Origin: Nocardia ninae NBRC 108245
GTDB lineage: Bacteria; Actinomycetota; Actinomycetes; Mycobacteriales; Mycobacteriaceae
Length of the DNA: 64,000 nt
Direction of reading: 5' to 3'
Assembly (NCBI RefSeq): GCF_007990755.1
Contig: NZ_BJXA01000018.1
Span: forward strand, 62,001 to 126,000
Both the position numbers and the translations under genes were made by a program. This document shows, one piece after another, positions 34,414 to 47,370 of this stretch. Under the pieces are notes generated by a model. It was not told the DNA's origin. It worked only from the letters and a program-made list of their open reading frames with translations, and did not search any database. The first letter of the stretch is position 1. Each line of letters begins with the position of its first letter.

Positions 34414-35934
34414 ATGGTGTGGGCCGTGATCGAACGCAAACGGGCTCGGCGGACCGTTGTGGTCGGGGTTGTCGTCGGCTTGGTGCTGGGGGCATACCTG
34501 GTGGTGAAGCCGCAGTCCTTGCGCTATGAGGCGTCGACGGAGGTACCGGAATGCGTGGATCGGCCCTGCGACGGGGATGACCCACGGACCGCAACCGGCA
34601 TCCGCCGGGCGAATCCGCAGGTTCGAGTGTGGGCGCGCACGATCACCTTGACCACCACAGGCACTGGTGCCTGGGCGAGCCTCGTGAACGGGCAGCCCGG
34701 CGATTCGGTGTGGCTCGATCGCACCGGCCGTAGCAGCCGAGACGACAGGCTGACGGCAACCATTGCCGTGGCTGCCACCGCCGGGGATACGCGGTTCCTC
34801 CGGTACGACGACGGGCTGTTGCGCGCTTGCGGGAAGGCCGGTGACCGGCCGGAGGTCCGCTGTACCCGATGGACCGAACAAGCCGACCCACCACCGGATC
34901 GGCGACTGCGGGCCGTCGACCGATTGCTGGACCGCTATGACCTCGAGACAGGGCTCTGGGAGAAAGACGCCAGTACCTGGCAGAGCGCCAACGCGCTTAC
35001 CGCTGTCATCGACTACGCGGCGCGCACCGATGACCTCCAGTACCTCGCCTATGTGGACGACATCTACCGGCACGGCGACGTTGCTCGAATAGGAGTTCCC
35101 AGACGGACCGGCTACAACGACGACGAATTATGGTGGGCGTTGGCATGGTTGCGTGCCTTCGACCTCACCCACAATCCGCGCTACCTCACGGCGGCGCAGG
35201 TCATTGTCGATGAACTCGATGATCAGCGCGCGTCGTACTGCGACGACGGGCTGACGTGGGCACGCGTGGGTGTCGATCCGGATCAGCGCCCGTGGACCCA
35301 GGTGAATGCGATAACCAACGCGTTGTATCTCACGGCGACCGCCCAACTGAGCACGCGGGTCCATCCCTCGAATCGCTCGTCGTATCTCGCTCGCGCGCAG
35401 ACGATGTGGGATTGGTTCACCACACGGGCGGGTCGCGTTTTGATGGACCGATCCGGATTGATCAACGACCACCTCGACCTCGCCCCGGACGGTGGCACTT
35501 GTGTACTTGCCGACGAGGGCACGCGATGGACCTACGTTCAAGGCGTGGTGATCGGCGGATTGGTGGCGCTGGGCCAGGCCACCGGACACAGCGATCTGTT
35601 CACCACGGCCGACACGATCGCGTCGGCGGTGACGCGCACAGGGTCACCGTTCATCCGGGACGGTGTTCTGGAAGAACCCAGCGCCACGGATTGCCCCGGC
35701 CCCCGGTGCCGGGATGCGGAAACCTTCAAGGGGGTGTTCGTCCGCAACTACCGGCAGCTGGTGGACAGCGGCCACTCCCGTTCCGCCACAAAGGAATTCC
35801 TGATCCGCCAAGCAGACTCGCTGCCCGCCGACACCGATGAGTTCGGTTTCCGATGGCAAGGTCCGCGTCGACCTGACGATCTTCCCAACTTCGCCACCCA
35901 AGCCGCAGCCGTGGACGCCCTCAACGCGATATGA
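34414..35934 (+). CDS. GH76-family glycoside hydrolase, membrane-anchored
   Basis: 506 residues. A basic start and a hydrophobic stretch (TVVVGVVVGLVLGAYLVVK) form a signal anchor; no clear cleavage site. The catalytic domain has GH76 marks: WQSANALTAVIDYA, then TGYNDDELWWALAWLRAFDLT with the paired aspartates, and WTQVNAITNALYLTATAQL. GH76 enzymes cut alpha-1,6-mannan, so a role in cell-envelope mannan turnover is likely. Starts at 34414 (ATG) or 34426 (GTG). It is 40 bp after nirD, but its role is unrelated. Confidence 0.83.
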   Translation: MVWAVIERKRARRTVVVGVVVGLVLGAYLVVKPQSLRYEASTEVPECVDRPCDGDDPRTATGIRRANPQVRVWARTITLTTTGTGAWASLVNGQPGDSVWLDRTGRSSRDDRLTATIAVAATAGDTRFLRYDDGLLRACGKAGDRPEVRCTRWTEQADPPPDRRLRAVDRLLDRYDLETGLWEKDASTWQSANALTAVIDYAARTDDLQYLAYVDDIYRHGDVARIGVPRRTGYNDDELWWALAWLRAFDLTHNPRYLTAAQVIVDELDDQRASYCDDGLTWARVGVDPDQRPWTQVNAITNALYLTATAQLSTRVHPSNRSSYLARAQTMWDWFTTRAGRVLMDRSGLINDHLDLAPDGGTCVLADEGTRWTYVQGVVIGGLVALGQATGHSDLFTTADTIASAVTRTGSPFIRDGVLEEPSATDCPGPRCRDAETFKGVFVRNYRQLVDSGHSRSATKEFLIRQADSLPADTDEFGFRWQGPRRPDDLPNFATQAAAVDALNAI

Positions 35935-36055
35935 GGCGTGCCCGGATCGGGGGAACTCGTTTCCGGCTGACCCGCGGAAATCCACCTGCTCGGGGGGTGT
36001 ACCCGGGGGTTCCCGAAACGCTAACCTTCCCGTCTAGGTGCAGTGAAGGGAAAAC

Positions 36056-37546
36056 ATGGCGTCGATGGATCAGGTGAGCGGGCAGGATCCGAACGTTCTC
36101 ATCGTCGGTACGGGGTTGGCCGGTGTGGGAATGGCGATCAAGCTGCTGGAGGCGGGCGAGCGGAATTTCGTCATCCTGGAGAAGGCCGACGGGGTCGGCG
36201 GCGTGTGGCGGGAAAATACTTATCCCGGTTGCGGTTGCGACATCATGTCGATGATGTATTCGTACTCGTTCGCGCCCAATACCGATTGGACGCGGATGTA
36301 TGCCCCGCAGCCGGAGATACTCGATTACATCCGGCGGGTGGTCAAGGATTACGAGCTCGAACCGTATATCCGATTCCAATCCGAGGCCGTGTCTTACGAA
36401 TTCGACGCCACCAGCGACCGGTGGGTGGTGCGCACCGCCGACGGTGACGAGTATCGGCCGCGCGCCGTGGTCGCCGCGCACGGCGCATTGCACGTCCCGA
36501 ATATTCCGGAGTTCAAGGGGCGCGACACCTTCAAGGGACCGGTGTTCCATTCCGCGCAGTGGGACCATTCGGTGGACCTGACCGGCAAACGAGTGGCGGT
36601 GATCGGCACCGGATCCAGCGGCGTTCAGCTGGTGCCCCAAATCGCCGACACCGCAGCGCATGTCGAGGTCTTCCAGCGCACCCCGCACTGGGTGCTACCG
36701 AAGCTGGACCGCCCGGTCAGCTCCCTGGAGCAGCGCCTGTTCAAGGCCTTCCCCGGCGCGATGAAGATCTACCGCAACGCCGCCTTCTGGCTGCACGAGG
36801 CGCCGGTGGCCGGCTACTTCCACCCCCGCTTGAACACACTGCTCAAATGGATGTCGTTGCACCAGCTGAAGAAGCAGGTGCCCGACCCGGAGCTGCGCGC
36901 GAAACTCACCCCGTCCTACACCTTCGGCTGCAAACGCATCCTGTTCTCCAGTGACTTCTATCCGGCATTACAACGCCCGGACGTCAGCCTGGTCACCGAG
37001 GGCATCGAGGAATTCACCGAAGCCGGAATCCGCACGGCCGACGGCGAACTGCACGAGGCCGACGTGGTCGTGCTCGGCACCGGCTTCGCCACCGGCAACC
37101 GCTGCGCCGACGAGCACATCGTCGGCCGGGACGGGCTCACCATTCAGCAGGCCTGGCGCGACGGCATGCAGGCCTACTACGGCATGACGGTGGCGGGTTT
37201 CCCGAACTTCTTCATGATCATGGGCCCCAATTCCGGTGGCGGCGCGCAATCCATCCTGTTCCTGATCGAATCCCAGGTGCGCTACATCGTGAAATGCCTG
37301 CGCATGATGGAGGACCGGGGCTCGACGCGGCTCGAGGTGCGTGGCGAGGTGCAGCACGAGTTCAACACCTGGCTGCACAGCAAACTCGACAAATCCGTGT
37401 GGGTGTCCGGCGGGTGCCACAGCTGGTTCCTCGATCACACCGGCCGCAATCGGCAGTCCTGGCCGGGCACCGGCACGAGTTACTGGCGCGCGACCCGGGA
37501 ACCCAAGGCCGACGCCTTCGAACTCTCCGGGTCCGGCCAGCGCTGA
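36056..37546 (+). CDS. Baeyer-Villiger-type flavin monooxygenase
   Basis: 496 residues. The first FAD motif is LIVGTGLAGVGMAIKLL, followed by WRENTYPGCGCDI; the NADPH motif is VAVIGTGSSGVQLVPQI. Between them sits FKGPVFHSAQWDH, the class B Baeyer-Villiger fingerprint (FxGxxxHxxxW). It inserts oxygen next to a ketone, giving an ester, using NADPH and O2. ATG 36056 has AAGGGA upstream. It stands alone with no hydrolase beside it; the substrate is unknown. Confidence 0.92.
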   Translation: MASMDQVSGQDPNVLIVGTGLAGVGMAIKLLEAGERNFVILEKADGVGGVWRENTYPGCGCDIMSMMYSYSFAPNTDWTRMYAPQPEILDYIRRVVKDYELEPYIRFQSEAVSYEFDATSDRWVVRTADGDEYRPRAVVAAHGALHVPNIPEFKGRDTFKGPVFHSAQWDHSVDLTGKRVAVIGTGSSGVQLVPQIADTAAHVEVFQRTPHWVLPKLDRPVSSLEQRLFKAFPGAMKIYRNAAFWLHEAPVAGYFHPRLNTLLKWMSLHQLKKQVPDPELRAKLTPSYTFGCKRILFSSDFYPALQRPDVSLVTEGIEEFTEAGIRTADGELHEADVVVLGTGFATGNRCADEHIVGRDGLTIQQAWRDGMQAYYGMTVAGFPNFFMIMGPNSGGGAQSILFLIESQVRYIVKCLRMMEDRGSTRLEVRGEVQHEFNTWLHSKLDKSVWVSGGCHSWFLDHTGRNRQSWPGTGTSYWRATREPKADAFELSGSGQR

Positions 37547-37587
37547 TCGTCGAGTCCTGCTGGCGCACAGGCTGATTCAGCCGTGCG

Positions 37588-38187
37588 TCACGGGACGTCG
37601 CGGGCATCCTTCAGCCGCCCGTAGACGGCGAGCAGCGGCGTGAACGGCAGCAGGTCGCCGAACCGATATTCGCTGCCGCGCACCAGACGGTCGGCCAGGT
37701 CCGGGCGCTGCTTCCGCAGATAGCGCCTGGCCTTCTCGGCATGGAACGGCAACGAGACGACCTTGATCCGCTCGACGTCCTCGAGGTAGGGAATCGCGAA
37801 AGCGATGTTCTCCCAAGTACTTCGACTCGACTCCTCCAGTACGAGTTCCCCGCGATACCCACGTGTTTCGGTCGCGTAGCGCGCCATCAGCGCCGCCTCC
37901 GTATGCGGACCTGCGCACGCCCCGCCACACAGCACCAGCCGAGTCCGGGTGGCGGCCGGATCGATGGACCGCAGCCCTGCCCGCACCCGCCACCGATTCA
38001 TCAGGTTGGCGCGCGTTCCGGCGTCGCGATACCCGAGCACGACCACGGCCTCGGCGTCACCCGCGACAGACCCGACCACCCTGCGCGTCGCACGCCAGTT
38101 CTCCCACTCACCCCACAGGATCGCCAGGACAAGACCGCTACCGATGCTGAGCCAGGTCCGTTTCCGCACGCGTTCACCCAAGCACAT
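37588..38187 (-). CDS. YdcF family (DUF218) membrane-anchored protein
   Basis: A 199-residue protein with a hydrophobic N-terminal anchor (TWLSIGSGLVLAILWG) and the DUF218 pattern: AVVVLGYRD, RTRLVLCGGAC, EAALMARYA, LVLEESSRSTWENIAFA and VVSLPFHAEKARRYL. The family is linked to envelope biogenesis and vancomycin sensitivity but has no settled enzyme activity. It is convergent with the BVMO gene. Confidence 0.88.
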   Translation of the reverse strand: MCLGERVRKRTWLSIGSGLVLAILWGEWENWRATRRVVGSVAGDAEAVVVLGYRDAGTRANLMNRWRVRAGLRSIDPAATRTRLVLCGGACAGPHTEAALMARYATETRGYRGELVLEESSRSTWENIAFAIPYLEDVERIKVVSLPFHAEKARRYLRKQRPDLADRLVRGSEYRFGDLLPFTPLLAVYGRLKDARDVP

Positions 38188-38331
38188 GCCCGCTCAGCGC
38201 GATCGGCGGCCACCCTCCGGGGGTGATTTCCGCACCCTGTGACGGCCGAGCTACCTCCCAGGGTGGCTTACGGCACGCCCGCGTGTGCCCGAACCTTAGT
38301 GGACAAGCCCTTCCACCAGAGAGATCAGCAC

Positions 38332-38859
38332 TTGACACACTCCCTCAGCCGCGCAGCAGCAGGACTGTTCTTCGGCACACTGACCGTGGTCGGCCTCGTC
38401 GCTGTTCCCGGCACCGCGACTGCCGCACAGCCCGACGACATCGTCACGATCCAGCAGGTGTCCAGCGGTCGCTATCTCGACGCGTGGAACGACGGCACTC
38501 ACGACTACAACGTCGTCACCCGCCCGAAGCAGGGCGACACCAGCCAGCAGTGGCGGATTCGCTGGGACGACAGCGGCACCGGAACCGGAACCGTGCAGCA
38601 GGTGAGCAGCAACCGCTACCTCGACGCGCACGAAATCGAGTCCCTGGACTACCGCTTGGTCACCCGCCCCGCCCAGAACAATCCCACGCAGGTGTGGCAC
38701 ATCCGGGCCCTCGGCGGCGGAAAGTACACGATGCAGCAGGCGTCCAACAATCGCTACGTGGACGCACACGAGTACGCCGAGAAGGACTTCGGCGTGGTGA
38801 GCCGTCCGGCGCAGCACAATCCGACCCAGCAGTTCGTGCTGGTCGTAATCGGTCACTGA
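38332..38859 (+). CDS. secreted beta-trefoil (ricin-like) protein
   Basis: 175 residues. The start TTG at 38332 follows AGAGAG and opens a signal peptide (LSRAAAGLFFGTLTVVGLVAVPGTATAA, cut before QPDD). The mature protein is three repeats, each with a QQVSS(G/N)RYLDA-like block, then an acidic turn and a (V)VTRPAQ(N)N-T-QxW block, i.e. a beta-trefoil. The Q/W pattern recalls ricin B but the sugar-binding residues were not verified. No catalytic domain. It could be a secreted lectin or adhesin. Confidence 0.75.
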   Translation: MTHSLSRAAAGLFFGTLTVVGLVAVPGTATAAQPDDIVTIQQVSSGRYLDAWNDGTHDYNVVTRPKQGDTSQQWRIRWDDSGTGTGTVQQVSSNRYLDAHEIESLDYRLVTRPAQNNPTQVWHIRALGGGKYTMQQASNNRYVDAHEYAEKDFGVVSRPAQHNPTQQFVLVVIGH

Positions 38860-38866
38860 GACCGAG

Positions 38867-38916
38867 AACGCCGCTGTGGCAACGCATCTCTTCGGATGCG
38901 AGGCCACAGCGGCGTT
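38867..38916. terminator. bidirectional terminator between trefoil gene and narI
   Basis: Outer stem AACGCCGCTGTGGC (38867-38880) pairs perfectly with GCCACAGCGGCGTT (38903-38916), and an inner stem (38883-38888 with 38895-38900) closes a TCTTCG loop. TTTC follows on the plus side. It sits between two convergent genes. Confidence 0.85.
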
Positions 38917-38939
38917 TCAGGTATGTCGCGGAACGTGGA

Positions 38940-39680
38940 TCAACGCCAGTGTTCCGGGGTGACAGGCGCGTCCCAGGCGCGGGCGTAGCGGCGGGTGTCG
39001 GGGGCGTTGGATTCCTTGCGACGGTAGACGATGTAAGGGCGCGTGAGGTAGCCGAGCGGTGCGCTGAACATATGGACCAGGCGGGTGTAGGGCCAGATGC
39101 CGATCAGGGTGAGCACGACCAGGCCGTGCGCCTGGAAGGTCCACGGTGTGCCGACCATCAGGCCGGGTTCCGGATTCGGCGTGAAAAGACTACGGAACCA
39201 AGGGGATACGGTTTCGCGATAGTTGTAGGTACCCCAGAGCAGGTTGCTCCCCCAGGTATTGAGCAGGCCGGTGATCAGAGCGGCGGCCAGCAGCGCATAC
39301 ATCAGTTTGTCGTTGGCGGTGGTGGCCTTGCGGACCGCGGGCACGGTGAACCGGCGATAGAGCAGGATGCCGACACCGGCCAGCACCGCCGCACCCGCCA
39401 CCGAACCCGCCGACACCGCGACCAGGTGGTAGGCGTGCTCGGAGATGCCGACCGCGGCGGTCCACGACGCCGGAATCAAGACGCCCATCACGTGACCGCC
39501 GATCACCCCGAGCATGCCGAAGTGGAACAGCGGACTGCCCAGGCGCAGCAGGCGGCTCTCGTAGACCTGGGAAGAGCGGGTGGTCCAACCGAATTGGTCG
39601 TTCCGGTACCGCCACAGGTGGCCGAGGACGAACGAGGTGAATGCCACGTACGGCAGGGTCAACCACAGGGTGCTGGTCAT
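38940..39680 (-). CDS. narI: respiratory nitrate reductase, gamma subunit (cytochrome b)
   Basis: 246 residues with five membrane segments. Heme-ligand histidines are seen in HFGMLGVIGGHVMGV and in the later FQAHGLVVLTLIG and RLVHMFSAP segments. It takes electrons from the quinol pool and passes them to NarH. Its ATG overlaps the narJ stop by 4 bp. It is last in narGHJI. Confidence 0.95.
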   Translation of the reverse strand: MTSTLWLTLPYVAFTSFVLGHLWRYRNDQFGWTTRSSQVYESRLLRLGSPLFHFGMLGVIGGHVMGVLIPASWTAAVGISEHAYHLVAVSAGSVAGAAVLAGVGILLYRRFTVPAVRKATTANDKLMYALLAAALITGLLNTWGSNLLWGTYNYRETVSPWFRSLFTPNPEPGLMVGTPWTFQAHGLVVLTLIGIWPYTRLVHMFSAPLGYLTRPYIVYRRKESNAPDTRRYARAWDAPVTPEHWR

Positions 39681-40357
39681 CGGCGGCCTTCTCCTTGCGC
39701 GAACATGGTGGGATCCATGGCAAACGGTTCGAGTCCCACTTCTTCCTCCGGTGGTCCCTGCGCGGCCAGCTCGGCGATGCGCCGCCGGTCCGCCGTGGTC
39801 GGCGGGGGCAGCGTGGCGACCACCGCCGCCAGCACGGCGGCGTAGGGTGACTTGTTGTCGGACAACGAGAGCCGGAGCAGTTCGATAACCGGCACGTGCT
39901 CGCCGAGCAACCGTTCACCGCCGATCGGGTCGACCGTCGCGGCGAACTCCAGCAGCACCGGCAGGTGATCGGGCAGCTCCTCGTCGCCGAGCTCGACACC
40001 CGCGTGCCGGTAGGCATGTTTGAACCGGAGCAGCGCCATCCCCCGCTTGCGGGTGTCGCCGTAGGCGTAGAAGGTCAGGTGCATGCTGGAGCGGCGGCGC
40101 ATGTCGAAGGTCTCGACGTAGCGCGTCGCCAGGTCCAGCGGTGCGCTTGCACCCAGGTGGGTGAGGAATTCGATCAGATGATTCCGCACCGGCTCCGGCA
40201 ATTCCGTTGCGGCACTGACGAGATCATCGGTCATCGCGAGGAGTTGCTCGCTCGGGTAGTCGAGCAGCAGCGCGGCGATCCGCCACACCACGCGCCGGTC
40301 GCGTTCGGCCATCGGCACGGCGGGCTCGGGCCTGCGGCGTACCTTCAGCAGCGACAT
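39677..40357 (-). CDS. narJ: nitrate reductase assembly chaperone NarJ
   Basis: A 226-residue protein of the NarJ/TorD family: WRIAALLLDYPSEQLLAMTDDL near the N-terminus and LATRYVETFDMRRRSSMHLTFYAYGDTRKRG in the middle (the conserved YVETFDM block). It helps insert the molybdenum cofactor into NarG. Lies 34 bp downstream of narH; overlaps narI. Confidence 0.95.
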   Translation of the reverse strand: MSLLKVRRRPEPAVPMAERDRRVVWRIAALLLDYPSEQLLAMTDDLVSAATELPEPVRNHLIEFLTHLGASAPLDLATRYVETFDMRRRSSMHLTFYAYGDTRKRGMALLRFKHAYRHAGVELGDEELPDHLPVLLEFAATVDPIGGERLLGEHVPVIELLRLSLSDNKSPYAAVLAAVVATLPPPTTADRRRIAELAAQGPPEEEVGLEPFAMDPTMFAQGEGRR

Positions 40358-40391
40358 GACGGACCCCCGTCGGGATTCGGGACGCGCGCGC

Positions 40392-42128
40392 TCATTGGGG
40401 TGCTCCGGTGGTCGTGGCTACGGGTGGCACGCCGTCGGGTACGGCACCGTTGCTGCCCTTGGCTGCCACACCGTTGTCGGACGCGCCGTTGCTTCCATTC
40501 GCGGCTACACCGTTGCCCGAAGCCTTGCCGTTGGCAGGCGAGGGCAGCAAGCCGTTGGTGCTCTGCCCATCCCAGTTGAGCAGGTTGACCCGGTTCGACT
40601 TCTCCTCCGGCGCAGCACCATTGGTGTCGGTCAGGTGGAACTTCTCCACCATGGTGTCGAACGCCGTCATCCCCGGCCCGCCGTCGTTGTCCAGGCTGCA
40701 CCCGGTGGCCAACGCGTCCAGCTGATGCGCCTCCGAACCCGCACCCGACGGAATCACGTACCGGTGTTCGTATTTCGCGATCGCCAGCAGCCGGTACATC
40801 GCTTCGATCTCCTCCGGCTCCAGCCGGACCGAGGGGGCGATCGCCGGATCCGGTTCCTCCCCCAGGTTCACCGACCGCATGAACGCCCGCATTCCGGCCA
40901 ACCGCTGCAACGCGGCCCGCACCGGTCCGACGTCACCCGCCGTGAACAGCTCCGCCAGATACTCCACCGGGATCCGCAGCGCGTCGATCGCGCCGAACAG
41001 GTTTCGTGCGTCCTCGCCGTCGTGGCCGGTCTCCGACAGCACGTCCACCACCGGCGACAGCGGCGGCACGTACCAGACCATCGGCATGGTGCGGTACTCC
41101 GGATGCAGCGGCAAGGCGATCTGGTAGTCGACGATCAGCTTGTAGATCGGCGAATCCTGTGCGGCCTGAATCCATTCCGGCGAGATACCGGCCCGCTCCG
41201 CCTCCGCGACCACCCGCGGGTCATGCGGGTTGAGGAACACGCCCAACTGCGACGGGTACAGGTCCTTGTCCTCGGTGACCGAGGCCGCCTCGAGGACCTT
41301 GTCGGCATCGTAGAGCATCACGCCGATGTAGCGCAGCCGGCCGACGCAGGTCTCCGAGCAGACCGTGGGGATGCCCACCTCCACCCGCGGGTAGCAGAAG
41401 GTGCACTTCTCCGCCTTGCCCGTCTTGTGGTTGAAGTAGATCTTCTTGTACGGGCAGCCGGTGACGCACTGGCGCCAGCCGCGGCACTTGTCCTGATCGA
41501 CGAGCACGATGCCGTCCTCGGCGCGTTTGTAGATCGCGCCGGACGGGCACGAGGCCGCGCACGACGGGTTCAGGCAGTGCTCGCAGATCCGCGGCAGGTA
41601 GAACATGAAGGTCTGCTCGAACTCCAGCTTCACCTGATCGGACAGCCGCGACAGCAACGGGTCCTTGCCCACCTGTTCCGGACCGGAGCCGAGGTCGTCG
41701 TCCCAGTTGGCGCCCCAGGTGATCTTGGTGTCCTCACCGGTGATCAGCGATTTCGGACGCGCGACCGGGGTGGTGTCCATCGCCGGGGACGACAGCAGGT
41801 TGTCGTAGTCGTAGCTCCACGGCTCGTAGTAGTCCGCCACCGTGGGCAGGTCCGGGTTGGCGAAGATGTTGAGCAGCCGCTTCATCCGGGAGCCGGACTT
41901 CAGGGTGAGCTTGCCCCTGCGGTTGAGCTGCCAGCCACCCTTCCACTTCTCCTGGTCCTGATACTGGCGCGGATACCCCTGTCCCGGACGGGTTTCCACA
42001 TTGTTGAACCACATGTACTCGGTGCCGCCGCGGTTGGTCCACGCCTGCTTGCAGGTGACGCTGCAGGTGTGACAGCCGATGCATTTGTCCAGGTTCATCA
42101 CCATGGCGAGCTGGGCCATGACGCGCAT
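40392..42128 (-). CDS. narH: respiratory nitrate reductase, beta subunit (4x Fe-S)
   Basis: 578 residues starting MRVMAQLAMVMNLDKCIGCH. Several cysteine groups bind Fe-S clusters: CIGCHTCSVTC, CEHCLNPSCAASCPSG, CRGWRQCVTGCPYKK and CTFCYPRVE. The CxxW arrangement of the last set matches a [3Fe-4S] site in NarH. It passes electrons from NarI to NarG. The C-terminal ~45 residues are a low-complexity Asn/Gly/Ala/Val tail with repeats of NGVAA(N/K)GSNGA, not usual for NarH. A 62-bp tandem duplication precedes the start. Confidence 0.95.
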   Translation of the reverse strand: MRVMAQLAMVMNLDKCIGCHTCSVTCKQAWTNRGGTEYMWFNNVETRPGQGYPRQYQDQEKWKGGWQLNRRGKLTLKSGSRMKRLLNIFANPDLPTVADYYEPWSYDYDNLLSSPAMDTTPVARPKSLITGEDTKITWGANWDDDLGSGPEQVGKDPLLSRLSDQVKLEFEQTFMFYLPRICEHCLNPSCAASCPSGAIYKRAEDGIVLVDQDKCRGWRQCVTGCPYKKIYFNHKTGKAEKCTFCYPRVEVGIPTVCSETCVGRLRYIGVMLYDADKVLEAASVTEDKDLYPSQLGVFLNPHDPRVVAEAERAGISPEWIQAAQDSPIYKLIVDYQIALPLHPEYRTMPMVWYVPPLSPVVDVLSETGHDGEDARNLFGAIDALRIPVEYLAELFTAGDVGPVRAALQRLAGMRAFMRSVNLGEEPDPAIAPSVRLEPEEIEAMYRLLAIAKYEHRYVIPSGAGSEAHQLDALATGCSLDNDGGPGMTAFDTMVEKFHLTDTNGAAPEEKSNRVNLLNWDGQSTNGLLPSPANGKASGNGVAANGSNGASDNGVAAKGSNGAVPDGVPPVATTTGAPQ

Positions 42129-42190
42129 GTCAGTACTCCACTTCCTGCGAGCGGCCATCGAACAGAGCGTCGGTACCTCGTCGGGCCATG

Positions 42191-42217
<27 letters not shown>
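42126..42217 (-). repeat. 62-bp tandem duplication at the narG/narH junction
   Basis: The 30-bp block beginning CATGTCAGTACTCCACTTCC appears at 42126-42155 and again at 42188-42217, spaced 62 bp. It is the narG 3' end (encoding RSQEVEY, stop) plus the following ATG. As a result there is a 19-codon minus-strand mini-ORF, MARRGTDALFDGRSQEVEY, between narG and narH, in which each stop is followed by CATG. Confidence 0.9.
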
Positions 42218-45928
<3,711 letters not shown>

Positions 45929-46254
45929 GACGCCCCCTTCGAGCTGTGAAAATCGGGCTGGTGCTCCGACTGTAAGGACGCGGGGACGTGCGTCCAAACA
46001 GATTCCTCACACCCCGCTGCGGCGCATTGTGCGCTGTGAGGCGGCGGCAATGTCGTGGTCATCGGAGGGCGGGCGCGCGTTATCTCCGGTAACAGCCCCA
46101 CCTGCGTGAAAACCCGGAATCCAGCGGAAATACCGCAAGGTACGGGTGTTTCGCCGCCGTTCCGGTGATCATTCGGAAACCGTGGGTTCTCCGGCGATTT
46201 ACATTTGTTAACACGTCGAGAGCCGGTATCGAGGACAGTAACTCGGGCTGGTGA
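45929..46254. other. upstream region of the narGHJI operon
   Basis: 326 bp without a gene, more AT-rich than its flanks, holding the nar promoter. A near-palindrome GTTATCTCCGGTAAC lies at 46079-46093 and GTTAAC occurs near 46208. Either could be a GlnR- or Nar/anaerobic-type regulator site, but neither matches a known box closely enough to name. Confidence 0.4.
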
Positions 46255-47280
46255 TCACCGCCGCGGCGTGCGTCCTTCGAGCAATCGTGCGGCACCGGCG
46301 CAGAGATTCTCGATCGCCGCGCCCACCGGTTCCACCCGGGCGACCATCCCGACGGCTTCCCCGGCATCGACCGGCGCGATCCGTGGGTCGTCCGCGGTCA
46401 TCGCGGCGGCGAGGGCCCGCTTGGCTTGCTCGTCGTCGGATAGGCGCTGTTCCCGCCCGGTCCATTGATTCGCGAACTCGTTGCGCAGCACCCTGGCGGG
46501 AAACCTTGTCGGCCAAGGCCATTCCATGCCGACGTCGAAGGCCCGCGTCAGCATCGTGTCGGTGCCCTCGGCGGCGACCATCGCCCGGCGCGCGCCATCG
46601 GCCAGCAACGACTCCGAACACGCGGCCAAACAGGTACCCACCCACGCTCCGGCGGCACCCGCGGCGAGCACGCCCGCGAGACTCGCCGACGAGCCGATAC
46701 CGCCCGCAGCCAGGACCGGGACCGATACCGCGCCGACCACCGCGTCCAGCAACGGCAGGGTCGCCATCTCCGGCGCACCGTGGCCGCCGCCCTCCGCGCC
46801 GCGCGCCACCACGACATCGATGCCCGCATCCTCAGCCCGACGCGCATCGTCGACGGTGTATATCTGTGTGGCCGTAAGTATTCCGGCCTCCCGTACCCGC
46901 TGCACCCAGGACAGGTCCTGACCGAAACTCACCGAGATCAACGCAGGCGCGGCCGCCATGGCGGCCGCGAGCAACTCCGGTTCCGCACCGACGACCCAAT
47001 CCACCACCCCGATCCCGAATGGACCGCGCACGTCTCCCAGCTCGCGCAACTCCCGCTCCAGCGCCCGCGCCGACCCGGCGCTCCCCATCCCGATCATCCC
47101 CAGCCCGCCCGCGGCCGTCACCGCCGCCGCGAATCGTCCACCCGCCACTCCCCCCATCGGCGCGTTCACCAACGGCACCCGCAGGCCCATTCCCCGCGAC
47201 CACTCCGTGGCCAACCCGTCGAACGCCCGCGCTCCATCCGCCGATGACGATTCCATTGCACCCGAGGTCATACCAACCAT
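46255..47280 (-). CDS. nitronate monooxygenase family (NPD) FMN protein
   Basis: A 341-residue TIM-barrel FMN enzyme. VPLVNAPMGGVAGGRFAAAV at the N-terminus, DVVVARGAEGGGHG in the middle and VPVLAAGGIGSSASLAGVLAAGA later are the family's FMN-binding blocks, with the catalytic His likely in GGGHG. It oxidises alkyl nitronates with O2, or may act in the FabK/enoyl-ACP reductase-like branch. ATG 47280 (AGGTG upstream) is preferred over 47319. It lies upstream of narG on the same strand but with a 326-bp gap. Confidence 0.88.
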   Translation of the reverse strand: MVGMTSGAMESSSADGARAFDGLATEWSRGMGLRVPLVNAPMGGVAGGRFAAAVTAAGGLGMIGMGSAGSARALERELRELGDVRGPFGIGVVDWVVGAEPELLAAAMAAAPALISVSFGQDLSWVQRVREAGILTATQIYTVDDARRAEDAGIDVVVARGAEGGGHGAPEMATLPLLDAVVGAVSVPVLAAGGIGSSASLAGVLAAGAAGAWVGTCLAACSESLLADGARRAMVAAEGTDTMLTRAFDVGMEWPWPTRFPARVLRNEFANQWTGREQRLSDDEQAKRALAAAMTADDPRIAPVDAGEAVGMVARVEPVGAAIENLCAGAARLLEGRTPRR

Positions 47281-47370
47281 CGCAGCACACCTGCCGAAGA
47301 GCGGCGGCACCGGACACAAAGTTCGGCCACCACCTGCTCGCCACGGGAGCAGAGGGTGGCCGCCGTGGCA

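Noticed and set aside
40400-40530. NarH tail repeats as a CRISPR or minisatellite array
   Set aside because: They are in-frame codon repeats of variable sequence without spacer structure.
46079-46093. GTTATCTCCGGTAAC as a definite GlnR or Nar regulator site
   Set aside because: It is only a near-palindrome and does not match a known consensus well enough; mentioned only within the upstream region.
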